Source: Oligoflexia bacterium (GTDB lineage Bacteria; Bdellovibrionota; UBA1018). From it: a stretch of 64,000 nucleotides of DNA. Position 1 is the first letter of the stretch. Every line of letters starts with the position of its first letter. The stretch is from contig JACMQW010000080.1 in assembly GCA_014376785.1 (NCBI GenBank), forward strand, positions 42,285 to 106,284. Direction: 5' to 3'. Below are positions 1-10,764 of the stretch, piece after piece. Below the pieces are notes generated by a model that was not told where the DNA came from, did not search any database, and saw nothing but the letters and a program-made list of their open reading frames with translations. A program made the position numbers and the translations under genes.

Positions 1-274
1 TCCGTGTAATATTTTCCCATCAGAGCATTCGGTGTTCTTCCGTCAGAACCGGACGCGCGACTTCGAGTGAGGGGGGCCATCACCACACGGTTTGAAAGAG
101 AAAAAGCGCCGAGCTTCACGGGACTGAGGAGGGTGGACATGAAAATTCCGATCAAATTTGGGTTAAGCTCGTAACGTACCTTAACTTCCCAAGTCAGTCT
201 ATTGGCGCTCTCGAGGAAAAACCGCGGAGAGGTGATGGACTTTAGTTTTTTGAGAAAAAAATCGAAGAGAGAAA

Positions 275-2605
<2,331 letters not shown>

Positions 2606-2657
2606 GTCTTACCGGCCACACTTCCCTGAGCCCATCAAATCCGTTTATACTGTTGGA

Positions 2658-3230
2658 ATGGGGTTTTCCTTTCTACACGTGAGCACATGCCTCCCGACGG
2701 TTGGATATCTTTTCGGGGTATTCGCTTTGAGTGGCTGTGTCCAGTCGTCGAGCCTCATTCTGCGACTTTCTGATTCGACGGCATTCAGCCAGACTGCGGG
2801 TTGCCCGCTGCCTCATTCTTCCTCCGTCGCAAATATCCGTCGACGGCTTGCCTCGGACGCACTGGTTCCATCACCAAACTTTTGTGAACTCAGTGCAAAT
2901 TACGAATGTTACTCTCGCGTCTTTTCTCCGATTGTTCAAAACAGTAAAACCCGAAAGAGCGAATGTGTGGATCTGGAATTCTTTGGGCAAAAAGTTTGTT
3001 TGGACGTGGCGGTTCAAAATTTCGATACCAGAGAGGCAAGTCGACTTTCCGATTCCGCTTCGGGAGCGTTCGAATCGGGCGGAGAGTTTAATCGCGCCGA
3101 ATTTGTTTGCCACCAAACGGAACTTCGAGACCAAGACGCCTTTTTGGCTAAAGGCGAGGGTGACAAAATGAGCGAGGCGTTGACGAAGGCCCATGATGAA
3201 TGCCTGGCGATTCTACCGAGGTTGAAATGA
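2658..3230 (+). CDS. Putative lipoprotein, unknown function
   Basis: The start was chosen at the ATG that gives a clean type II signal peptide: a short hydrophobic N-terminus ending in the lipobox ALSGC, which predicts lipid attachment at that Cys. The reading frame runs upstream to 2595, but those residues would precede the signal. The mature part has several Cys and no domain I recognise. The stop codon overlaps the next start (ATGA at 3227), so the following LPMO-like protein is probably translationally coupled to it. Another long frame covers the same stretch; lipobox and coupling favour this one. Confidence 0.6.
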   Translation: MGFSFLHVSTCLPTVGYLFGVFALSGCVQSSSLILRLSDSTAFSQTAGCPLPHSSSVANIRRRLASDALVPSPNFCELSANYECYSRVFSPIVQNSKTRKSECVDLEFFGQKVCLDVAVQNFDTREASRLSDSASGAFESGGEFNRAEFVCHQTELRDQDAFLAKGEGDKMSEALTKAHDECLAILPRLK

Positions 3231-3751
3231 AGAATTTTATTCGGAAGCACTGGTGGGTAGGAGCCGGATTATTTTTCGTTGGTCACGTCCATGCGCATTC
3301 ACGACTTTTGCTGAACGGAACCACACCACCCCGCAATGCGAGTTCAGGGCTGAAAGTGGGGCCTTGTGGAAATGTGCCTCGCACATCCAGTCCAACGGTA
3401 CTGACGGCGGGGCAGACCCTGAAGGTGCAGTGGGAAGAGGTGATCGATCATCCTGGTTACTACCGGATCGCATTTTCACCCGCCGCGGATGCCGGATTTG
3501 ATGCAAATATCCTTGCCGCAAGAATCGATGACCTTCCGAATGTGCACGCTTATGAAACGAATGTGACGGTGCCGAGCACCCCCTGTACGAATTGCACCCT
3601 CCAACTCATCCAATACATGACCGAAAATAATCCGCCGACGCTGTATTACTCGTGCGCCGATGTAGAGATTCGGGCAGCCGGATCACCGATGCCCAGCCCC
3701 ACTCCGAGAGTCAGTTATTCGCCGGTGCCATTACCGACGGACTGTCATTAG
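3227..3751 (+). CDS. Exported polysaccharide monooxygenase-like protein
   Basis: Sec-exported protein of 174 residues. The predicted cleavage after VHA (residues 21-23) leaves His24 as the N-terminal residue (HSRLLLNG), the arrangement needed for the copper histidine brace of lytic polysaccharide monooxygenases. A second candidate ligand is the His in VIDHPGYYRI. Cys pairs (GPCG, PCTNC, YSCAD) suggest disulfides. The pattern matches the small LPMO-like proteins known from myxobacteria and relatives (SCE4755-type), whose activity is unproven as far as I know. The C-terminus is a Pro/Ser-rich linker with no carbohydrate-binding module. It overlaps the upstream lipoprotein gene by 4 bp. Confidence 0.7.
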   Translation: MKNFIRKHWWVGAGLFFVGHVHAHSRLLLNGTTPPRNASSGLKVGPCGNVPRTSSPTVLTAGQTLKVQWEEVIDHPGYYRIAFSPAADAGFDANILAARIDDLPNVHAYETNVTVPSTPCTNCTLQLIQYMTENNPPTLYYSCADVEIRAAGSPMPSPTPRVSYSPVPLPTDCH

Positions 3752-3806
3752 ACTGGGCAGAAATCGCCCGGTTCACTGAACGCGAAAAGGATTTAAAATC
3801 GACTAA

Positions 3807-4040
3807 ATGGGTGCACCTAAGCTTTTTCAAGATGCGATACCGGAGTCCACGCTTTTCGAAGGTCCAAAGAAATGCGTGAAAGTACACATCGAAGCCGATG
3901 GTTCTGCGGCCGTCTCGATTTGGCGGACCGAGCCTGAAGGTCAGTTGACCGAGGTGCTCAGCGATTTTCGTTTGCCCGCAGAGAAAGCCCATTTGGCGTT
4001 TTTCTGGGCGCGCGCTTTAGCCGCCGATCCGCTGGATTAA
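3807..4040 (+). CDS. Small hypothetical protein
   Basis: A 77-residue soluble protein of about one domain (KVHIEADGSAAVSIWRTEPEG, then an Ala-rich helix). I do not recognise the family. It ends convergently with the JmjC-like oxygenase gene, overlapping its stop by 4 bp. The ribosome site is weak (AAAGGATTTAAAAT, rather distant), so the start is uncertain. Confidence 0.5.
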   Translation: MGAPKLFQDAIPESTLFEGPKKCVKVHIEADGSAAVSIWRTEPEGQLTEVLSDFRLPAEKAHLAFFWARALAADPLD

Positions 4041-4951
4041 ATTTCCGACGCGCCCTCGGTAGCGTCTAAAATATTTTCGGCTGACCAGTTTGGGAGATCC
4101 GTCGTGTGCTCAAGCAAGAGACCGTCGAACTCGCAGCGAGCTCGCTTCCGCCGCTCCTGATTCGTTGAGCCTACGCCATCTGCCAGCTCGCGCCACTCGG
4201 GTGACAAAACCAAACGGCTTCGAAGTGCGGCAAGGAAGACGTCTAACCAAGCGGGCTGGTTATAGGTAAAGTTTAAAGCAAGGGCATCGCCGGCTGCTTC
4301 TGTGCAGTGCCAATAGCCGCGAGGCACAAAGAGCACCGAGCCTGGCTCGAGCGTGTAGGTCATGCTTCCTTCTGGCATTGCGGTAGGGAAGCTGACCGGT
4401 GCGTAGGTCGAAAGCTCAGGAGTGATCGGTTGGCCGATGGTGTGGCGTTCGGTGGGATTTTCTACGCTCTCATTCGAAGCGAGCCACCACTTTTTCGTTC
4501 CCTGGAGTTGGAGAACGAAATTGATGTTTTGGTCGAAATGCGGAGCAGTGCCTTTTCCGTCCGGCGTTGCGTAGACCATGCACCTTCCATAGGTAGCGGC
4601 CGGTAATCCGAGGTCGCTTCGGACCGCTTCCACTGCCGACCTCAGAAACGGAGATAATTTTTCAACGTTGTTAAAGAGTAGACCCATCCGGTTTTTGAAA
4701 AGTTTTTCTGCGTCCTCGGCTCTGACTTCGATGGAACTGGATTCGTCGGCGATATCCGGAAGGTGTGCTTGGATGAAGCCTGACCAGCAGCGAATCAGCG
4801 CTTCCCGAGACTGAAGAAAGGGGAGATCGAAAATTTCTCGAACCGATTCGTTTAGACCGTGCGTGATGAAAGGGGTTTTTGACCAGTTTCCTTCCAATAA
4901 ATCATCCGGGTTACGAGGGCTAATGAGCGAGTGGAGGCCAAACGGTTTCAT
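4037..4951 (-). CDS. JmjC/cupin-4 type 2-oxoglutarate oxygenase
   Basis: A 304-residue member of the cupin-4/JmjC-like superfamily, which includes ribosomal-protein hydroxylases such as RoxA/YcfD. Seen: the iron-binding HxD (PHFDQN) after a GRCMVYATP strand, then FVLQLQGTKKWW, and the distal His in VPRGYWHCTE. These supply the 2-His-1-carboxylate iron site. Expected chemistry is iron- and 2-oxoglutarate-dependent hydroxylation, probably of a protein; the substrate cannot be told. It is a single gene, divergent from the aspartate kinase gene and convergent with a small hypothetical gene. Confidence 0.82.
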   Translation of the reverse strand: MKPFGLHSLISPRNPDDLLEGNWSKTPFITHGLNESVREIFDLPFLQSREALIRCWSGFIQAHLPDIADESSSIEVRAEDAEKLFKNRMGLLFNNVEKLSPFLRSAVEAVRSDLGLPAATYGRCMVYATPDGKGTAPHFDQNINFVLQLQGTKKWWLASNESVENPTERHTIGQPITPELSTYAPVSFPTAMPEGSMTYTLEPGSVLFVPRGYWHCTEAAGDALALNFTYNQPAWLDVFLAALRSRLVLSPEWRELADGVGSTNQERRKRARCEFDGLLLEHTTDLPNWSAENILDATEGASEI

Positions 4952-5069
4952 GCGTCTTTCTAACCGAATTCGCGGCTAAGTGGGAATGGATTTATGGGTC
5001 TATGGACGCTAGGGTGGGACGCTTAGGCCTGCTCAGCGTTCTAGGGCACTCAAAGGATGATGGCGATTC

Positions 5070-6461
5070 ATGGGTTCTTTCGTTGTTTCTAAATTTGGCG
5101 GCACCAGTATGGGAAGCGCTTCCGCGATGGCGGCTTCCGCGGAAATCGTTTCGGCTGATCCTCGGGTTCGGTTTGTCTTAGTGAGTGCTACGAGCGGGAC
5201 CACCCATCAACTTCTAAAAATCCATGAACTGCGGCGCGGTGGGAGCGTTTCCGAATGCCAGCAGTTCGCCGAAGAGATCGAGGAAAAGCACCGGGAGATC
5301 GCTGTCGAACTTGGCTGTAGTGAAAAAGCGATGGAGACACTCAAAGCGTTTCTTCTAGAGCTGAAGGCGCCGCTCATTTGTTCCGACTCTAACCAGTCTC
5401 TGGATCACTTGCTCTCAGTGGGTGAGCGGATGTCATCGCTTCTTTTCACCGAAGCGCTCCGAAAAAAGTCGGGCTCGAAAATCACCTGGATAGACGCTCG
5501 GAAATTTTTGATCACGGACGACCGGTTCGGAAAGGCGGAGCCCGATATCACGCTCACTCGTGCGAACTGTGACCCGCTTCGTGATCGCTTGGATTTAGTC
5601 AGGGATGCGGCCCCGGAAGTTTTCGTCAGCCAAGGATTTATCGGAGCCAGCTCCCAGGGAGCCACGACCACCTTAGGGCGCGGGGGGAGCGATTACAGCG
5701 CAGCCCTTTTCGCCGAGGCTCTCTCTGCAGACGGCGTCGAAATTTGGACCGATGTTCCGGGCATACTCACGATGGATCCTCGAGTGGTATTGAATGCTCG
5801 GATCATCGATGAAATGAGTTTTGCGGAAGCGGCCGAAATGGCGAACTTTGGTGCGAAAGTCCTTCATCCGGCCACCTTGGCTCCCGTGATGCGCGCAAAT
5901 ATCCCCGTGTGGGTGAAGTCGACTTTCAGGCCCGACCTTCCGGGAACTCGCATTTCTCCACAGGTCGAATCCGGCGCCCCGCTGATTCGGGCGATTGCCG
6001 TGCGCAAGCGGCAAACCCTCATCACGGTGAGTAGCCTTCGAATGTTGAACGCTCACGGATTTCTGGCAAAAATTTTCGAAGTTCTGGCGAGGTATCATTT
6101 GAGCGTGGATCTGGTCACCACCTCCGAGGTAAGCGTCGCACTCACCATCGACGAAGATGCGATGGGATCAGCTGGAAAATCTGTCAAGGAAAGTACGGAG
6201 ATGTTAGCCGAGCTTCGAAGCTTTGCCGAAGTTCGACTCGAAGAGGACTTGTCCCTGATCGCCGTCATCGGAAACGGACTGAATTCGGCGCCCGGAGTAG
6301 CGGCCGAAATTTTTCACGCCATTCGAAGTCAGAACGTTCGGCTCATTTGTCATGGCGCCAGCGAGCATAACATCTGCTTTCTGGTTGCGTCGGAAGACGC
6401 GCTCACCATTGCGCGCCAGTTGCACGAGGTCTGCATCGAAAAGCCAAGGGTGGACGGATGA
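5070..6461 (+). CDS. lysC: Aspartate kinase
   Basis: Phosphorylates L-aspartate, the first step to lysine, threonine, methionine and diaminopimelate. The amino-acid kinase domain begins KFGGTSMGS, has the GERMS motif (about 112-116) and the substrate loop TTLGRGGSDYSA. The C-terminal third carries two ACT-type regulatory segments (ITVSSLRMLNAHGF and LIAVIGNGLNSAPGV), so feedback inhibition is likely. At 463 residues it is a monofunctional class III-like enzyme with no homoserine dehydrogenase fusion. The RBS AAAGGATGATGG lies upstream. It overlaps the next gene by 4 bp and lies beside the cyanophycin genes, which also use aspartate. Confidence 0.93.
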   Translation: MGSFVVSKFGGTSMGSASAMAASAEIVSADPRVRFVLVSATSGTTHQLLKIHELRRGGSVSECQQFAEEIEEKHREIAVELGCSEKAMETLKAFLLELKAPLICSDSNQSLDHLLSVGERMSSLLFTEALRKKSGSKITWIDARKFLITDDRFGKAEPDITLTRANCDPLRDRLDLVRDAAPEVFVSQGFIGASSQGATTTLGRGGSDYSAALFAEALSADGVEIWTDVPGILTMDPRVVLNARIIDEMSFAEAAEMANFGAKVLHPATLAPVMRANIPVWVKSTFRPDLPGTRISPQVESGAPLIRAIAVRKRQTLITVSSLRMLNAHGFLAKIFEVLARYHLSVDLVTTSEVSVALTIDEDAMGSAGKSVKESTEMLAELRSFAEVRLEEDLSLIAVIGNGLNSAPGVAAEIFHAIRSQNVRLICHGASEHNICFLVASEDALTIARQLHEVCIEKPRVDG

Positions 6462-7051
6462 TGGCGGATAATCTGGGATTGCCCACACTCTTCGCGCTCA
6501 AAGGCGCGTGGCAAGTATTGACCCTCTTTTTAATTCCGATTGGGGGGGGCATTCCTGCGGGAGTGCTCCTCGCCCAATCGAAAGGGATCGCTTGGCTTCC
6601 CACGACGTTTCTCTACCTCGTATCCGATGTGATCCTCGCCTGCATTTTTGAGCCGCTCATCCTCCTCGCCGCTGCCGGCTCGAAACGCTCTCCGTTGCTT
6701 GCGAAGATGAAAGAAGCGTTTCGGAAGTCGATCGAAAAAACGACCGAACTTTATGGGAGCAAGCTTGGACCTCTTGCCCTGATTGGCATCTCATTTGGAG
6801 TCGACCCTATGACGGGGCGGGCGGTGGCGATCGCCGCCGGACACGGTTTCGTGACTGGATGGATGTTCGCGATTGCGGGAGACATGCTTTATTTCGGAAT
6901 CTTGATGGTTTCGACTCTCTGGCTTCACGAAGTTTTGGGCGACGGAACCGTGACGACGCTGATCATTCTCGCGCTCATGATGGGGGTTCCGGCGGTCATC
7001 AAGCGGGTGCGCGGAAAGCCTAACGCCCCGCTGCCGAAGGAATCGATTTAG
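6458..7051 (+). CDS. Integral membrane protein, small multidrug-export-like (PF06695 type)
   Basis: A 197-residue protein with about four to five membrane segments. A glycine-rich first helix region (IPIGGGIPAG) and a central amphipathic loop (KMKEAFRKSIEKTTELYG) are followed by a second hydrophobic half. The layout resembles COG2426/PF06695 membrane proteins, annotated as small multidrug export proteins without firm function. The start overlaps the lysC stop (ATGATG), so the two are cotranscribed. Confidence 0.6.
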   Translation: MMADNLGLPTLFALKGAWQVLTLFLIPIGGGIPAGVLLAQSKGIAWLPTTFLYLVSDVILACIFEPLILLAAAGSKRSPLLAKMKEAFRKSIEKTTELYGSKLGPLALIGISFGVDPMTGRAVAIAAGHGFVTGWMFAIAGDMLYFGILMVSTLWLHEVLGDGTVTTLIILALMMGVPAVIKRVRGKPNAPLPKESI

Positions 7052-7825
7052 CTTGTTCAGAAAAAACCTTCCAGATCGCGCGCGCGGTCGGTCCCATCGG
7101 GCGCTTTCTTGCTCGCAGAATGCAGAGATCGAGTCGAAGGGAAGGTGACAGCTCCTCGTCTAATGGGATGAGATCGTTCCCGGACTTGATTTCTAGAGTG
7201 GAAATGCGGCCCCACCCGATTCCCGCTTCGATATAACGGAGTTTGGTAAAGTGGTCGGGTACGTAGATGCGATGCCCACTCGAGGCTTTCAGTCGGGGAG
7301 ATGCTGCTTCGTCTTTTTCAACCTCGGGATCTTTCGAACTCACCAGAAATTGAGCCGTTTTTCGGAGGAAAACGTCATCGAGGGATTTTTTGGGCGGCAT
7401 GATCTTTTTAGAAATTGCAGCGGCGAGGGTTACTTTTTCGAGAACGATCTTTTCGATTTGGTCTTCATCATCCACGCAGGGCGCGAATGCCAGATCCAGT
7501 TTCCCATCGAGCAGCGGTTGGTAACTTCCCTTTAAAATGGATTTTTCGATGATCAGCCGGACAGAAATGAGCGGCCGCCCGCAATCCGAGATGCTTGCTT
7601 GGCTGCATTTAAAGTCGTTCGGGCTGCACTTAGAAAGATGGCACCGGCCTCAGTGAGTTTCGGTCGGTAGGCTGACCGATCAAAAATTAAAATTCCGAAT
7701 TCTGCTTCCAGGTTTTTAATTGCGGCGCTCAAAGCGGGTTGGGAGCGTTTCAATTTCGCGGCGGCCGCCCGGAAGCTTCCGAGTTGGGCGATGAGATCGA
7801 TCGCCTCGAGTTGGTCTAAGTTCAT
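7020..7825 (-). pseudogene. LysR-family regulator, broken by internal deletion/frameshift
   Basis: The N-terminal part (7825 to 7553, 90 residues) is an intact LysR winged-helix domain (FRAAAAKLKRSQPALSAAIKNLE). It ends in a premature stop just after the linker helix. A second frame on the same strand runs from about 7570 down to 7020 and has LysR effector-domain features (LLDGKLDLAFAP, PLDEELSP). About 35 residues that normally join the linker to the effector domain are missing at the break, so this is a deletion plus a frame change. The gene starts 46 bp from the divergent isoaspartyl dipeptidase gene, as LysR regulators often do, and may once have controlled it. Confidence 0.75.
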
Positions 7826-7871
7826 TGTTTGTAACCTAGAATGATTGAGCGATTAGTGCAAAAATAGAACG

Positions 7872-9068
7872 ATGAAAAAACTTTCCATCCCTCGTCTGCT
7901 GAGTCCGATCCTGATTGAAGGTGCAGAAATTTTCAGTCCCGCCCCTTTGGGAGTGCAGTCCGTGCTCTTGGTGAATGGGAAGGTGATGGCGATTCGAGAA
8001 AAGATCGAGCGTGATTTCGTACTGTTGATCGCGGAAGGGATGGAAGTTGAACCCTGTTTCATCGATGCCCGCGGCCATCGATTGATTCCGGGAGTGGTGG
8101 ATGCGCATGAGCACCTCACGGGAGGAAGTGGAGAGGATGGTTTCGCGACCCAAACTCCGGCGATTACCTTGGAAGAACTCATTCGGGGAGGAATCACCAC
8201 CGTAGTCGGTTGCATCGGGGTGGACACTTACACCCAAAACCTTCCCCATTTACTCGGCCGAGTAAAAGCCCTTCGCGAGGAGGGGATTTCGGCCTGGATG
8301 TACACTGGTGGGTACGATGTCCCTCCTCAGACTCTGACCGGCGATGTGCGGACGGATCTTATTTTAGTGAGTGAAGTGATTGGAGCAGGGGAGACGGCTA
8401 TTGCCGATCGGCGTTCCACCCAACCTTCCACAGGTGAGCTTGCGCGAATCGTGGCGGCGGCTCGTACGGGCGGATTGCTCACTCAGAAAGCCGGCATCAC
8501 TCACTTTCACGTGGGAGACGAACCCCGGGGAATTTCCCAACTGAATGAACTCTTAGACCACTTCGATGTCTGTGCAGACTGCCTCTATCCGACTCATGTG
8601 GAGAGAAAACCTGCACTCTTGAAAGAATCTGCGAAGATCACCCACCGAGGAGTGGTGGTGGATATGGACGTCTGCGAGCAAGACCTGGAAGGAGATCTTT
8701 CGAAGTTCGTGGAAGAAGATGGACTCCTTACTCATCTCACTTTTTCGTCGGACGCCTCGATCATTTCTCCGCGCACTCTCTATGACCAAGTTCGGGGCTG
8801 CATTCTCAATCAGAGCTTGAAGAAAAAAACGCATTCCATAGAGACCCTGCTGTCACTTATTACGCTTAATCCCGCGCGTGTCTTAAAGATGCCGACAAAA
8901 GGTTGGATCGCAGTCGGGGCGGATGCGGATGTGCTCGTCGTGGATTCAAAGTTCGAAATTCGAGATGTGATTGCCTCCGGAAGGTTAGTTATGGCGGGGG
9001 GCGTAGTGAAGGTAACCCCTCGATATGATAGGTGGAGTAACCGTTTTGGGTCGAAAATCGAGCGGTGA
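7872..9068 (+). CDS. iadA: Isoaspartyl (beta-aspartyl) dipeptidase
   Basis: Amidohydrolase-superfamily metallopeptidase that splits beta-aspartyl dipeptides. Seen: the HxH metal motif VDAHEHL (His79, His81), later metal/active-site segments HFHVGD, PTHVER and the Asp in SSDAS, and the family signature GGSGEDGF. Length 398 is normal. Cyanophycinase releases beta-Asp-Arg, which this enzyme could hydrolyse to Asp and Arg; with the two cyanophycinase genes next door that is its most likely job here. It is divergent from the broken LysR gene. Confidence 0.88.
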   Translation: MKKLSIPRLLSPILIEGAEIFSPAPLGVQSVLLVNGKVMAIREKIERDFVLLIAEGMEVEPCFIDARGHRLIPGVVDAHEHLTGGSGEDGFATQTPAITLEELIRGGITTVVGCIGVDTYTQNLPHLLGRVKALREEGISAWMYTGGYDVPPQTLTGDVRTDLILVSEVIGAGETAIADRRSTQPSTGELARIVAAARTGGLLTQKAGITHFHVGDEPRGISQLNELLDHFDVCADCLYPTHVERKPALLKESAKITHRGVVVDMDVCEQDLEGDLSKFVEEDGLLTHLTFSSDASIISPRTLYDQVRGCILNQSLKKKTHSIETLLSLITLNPARVLKMPTKGWIAVGADADVLVVDSKFEIRDVIASGRLVMAGGVVKVTPRYDRWSNRFGSKIER

Positions 9069-9107
9069 GCCCTAGCGTAAATCCTAAATCTCCCCTAAGC
9101 TCATAAG

Positions 9108-9866
9108 ATGAATCTTAGGACGAGATTGATCGTTTTCGGCGGCGGGGTTCTTCCAAAGACGGGAATGCAGACATTCTTCGAATGGACAGGCCGGCCTGCT
9201 GAATCGACCGTGCTGGTGATCGCTTGGGCCTCCGAAGAAGTTCGCAACACGGTAGCCTATTATCTCGAACTCTTTACGGGCGCAGGATTCAAGGTCGAAG
9301 TTTCTGCTTCAGCGCCGATCACTTACTCCGAGCGCATCGATTTTATCGAGCAACTTTCCCGAGCGGACGGTGTGTTTTTTACCGGAGGCGACCAGAATCG
9401 CACGGCGGCCGGATTTGATTTCAAAGATGTGAAGTTAGCTCTCCAAACCGCTTACACAAATGGGACGCCATTTGCGGGAACGAGCGCGGGGACTGCGATC
9501 ATGTCGATGCTCATGTTCACCGGCAAAGACGACCCAGAAAAACTAGACGAAGAAAATTTACACCTTCGCGAAGGTCTGGGGTTTGTCCCTGGAGTGATTT
9601 TCGATCAACATTTTATCAAGCGCATGCGCCAGAACCGACTTTTTTCAGCGATCCTTCATCATCCGAATTTGATCGGTTTGGGGATTGATGAGGGGACAGG
9701 CCTCGAAATATTGGATGGAAAATATTGTAAGGTCGTTGGTCCCGAAAAAGTCATGCGGGTTGCGAAACAAGGGTCTAAGCGTTCTTTGGACGTAGAGATT
9801 TACCACGAGGGAGAATCTTTCGAACTTCTGCCCGCAAAATCTTCTTCAACGCAGCAGGCTTCTTAA
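9108..9866 (+). CDS. cphB: Cyanophycinase-like S51 serine peptidase (first copy)
   Basis: S51-family peptidase, 252 residues. The nucleophile is the Ser in FAGTSAGT, with the preceding FFTGGDQNR motif and the later FDQHFIKRMRQNRL segment typical of cyanophycinases. The predicted reaction is exo-cleavage of multi-L-arginyl-poly-L-aspartate (cyanophycin) to beta-Asp-Arg. No signal peptide, so it is cytoplasmic. It follows iadA on the same strand with a 39-bp gap. Its 3' end overlaps the second cyanophycinase gene tail-to-tail by 92 bp. Shorter than the second copy; peptidase E is a less likely alternative. Confidence 0.85.
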   Translation: MNLRTRLIVFGGGVLPKTGMQTFFEWTGRPAESTVLVIAWASEEVRNTVAYYLELFTGAGFKVEVSASAPITYSERIDFIEQLSRADGVFFTGGDQNRTAAGFDFKDVKLALQTAYTNGTPFAGTSAGTAIMSMLMFTGKDDPEKLDEENLHLREGLGFVPGVIFDQHFIKRMRQNRLFSAILHHPNLIGLGIDEGTGLEILDGKYCKVVGPEKVMRVAKQGSKRSLDVEIYHEGESFELLPAKSSSTQQAS

Positions 9867-10764
9867 TTGCTTCTGGGATGATTTTCGCCTCGCGGAGGGA
9901 CGTCCTACCTGAGGTAGGAATTCGCGTGAGTAAATTGAAGTGGTCACCGGCGCTGAGGAGATGGTTCTTTAAATTAAATAATGAGAGCGCACTGTTGTCG
10001 TCGCTATCGGAGATGTTCGAGTCATCGGACTCTCTCGCATCGGCGATGTAAACGCATCCCGAGCCGACGACTCGGAATGTTTCTCTTTTTTCGACGATGA
10101 TCGCGGTGTTTTCGTCGATGCCGATTCCGAGGTACTTCGGATTATGCGCGAGCGCCCCGAGGAGTCTACCCCAGCGTCCGCGCTCCATGAAATGTTGGTC
10201 GATGATCACATCGTCTAAAAATCCGAGTCCGGGTGCCATGCGAAGCCCTCCGCCCACGCGGAAAGATCCTTCATTTCCAGCAATCAGCATGGTGTTGCTC
10301 ATGACGGAGGCTCCGGCGGACGTGCCTGCGACAATTCCGCCTTCATGAAAAATTTTTCGAATTTTCATCTCCGCTAGCGTGCCGCCTAAATCGCTGGTGA
10401 TCCGAAGCTGGTCTCCCCCAGTAAAGAAAACGGCGCCCGCACCCTCCAGCGCACCGAGCGATGCTTCTGAATTCGCTTCATGGCGTCCGCGAAAATTCAG
10501 ATGAGAAATATTTTTAAGACCGAGGCGCGTGAAAGCATGAAAGTATTCCTGCCAGAGTTCTTCTCCGACCCGACTCGCGATCGTGGTCACACAAAGCTTT
10601 CGGTCTCCAATCAGACGCGCGAGTTCTTCGAGAACCCGCATGCTCCCTTTTCTGTCCTCATGTCCACCAATAATCATGAGCGTTCCAATTTCAAATTGGG
10701 GCGTCTTCTGGGTTCGGTAGGGGGTCGGTTTTTCTCTACTCACCCGAACTTTAGGTGGTTTCAT
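9775..10764 (-). CDS. cphB: Cyanophycinase (second copy)
   Basis: S51-family cyanophycinase of about 329 residues: LMIIGGHEDRKG at the N-terminus, FFTGGDQLRI, nucleophile Ser in VAGTSAGASVMS, and IIDQHFMERGRWGRL. It is the copy cotranscribed with cyanophycin synthetase: its start lies inside the cphA stop region (ATG at 10764; a second ATG at 10773 is also possible). It has an extra basic C-terminal tail (EVRKILPRGKSLRP) compared with the first copy. That tail is encoded in the 92 bp that overlap the convergent cyanophycinase gene. Confidence 0.88.
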   Translation of the reverse strand: MKPPKVRVSREKPTPYRTQKTPQFEIGTLMIIGGHEDRKGSMRVLEELARLIGDRKLCVTTIASRVGEELWQEYFHAFTRLGLKNISHLNFRGRHEANSEASLGALEGAGAVFFTGGDQLRITSDLGGTLAEMKIRKIFHEGGIVAGTSAGASVMSNTMLIAGNEGSFRVGGGLRMAPGLGFLDDVIIDQHFMERGRWGRLLGALAHNPKYLGIGIDENTAIIVEKRETFRVVGSGCVYIADARESDDSNISDSDDNSALSLFNLKNHLLSAGDHFNLLTRIPTSGRTSLREAKIIPEAIKKPAALKKILRAEVRKILPRGKSLRPKNA

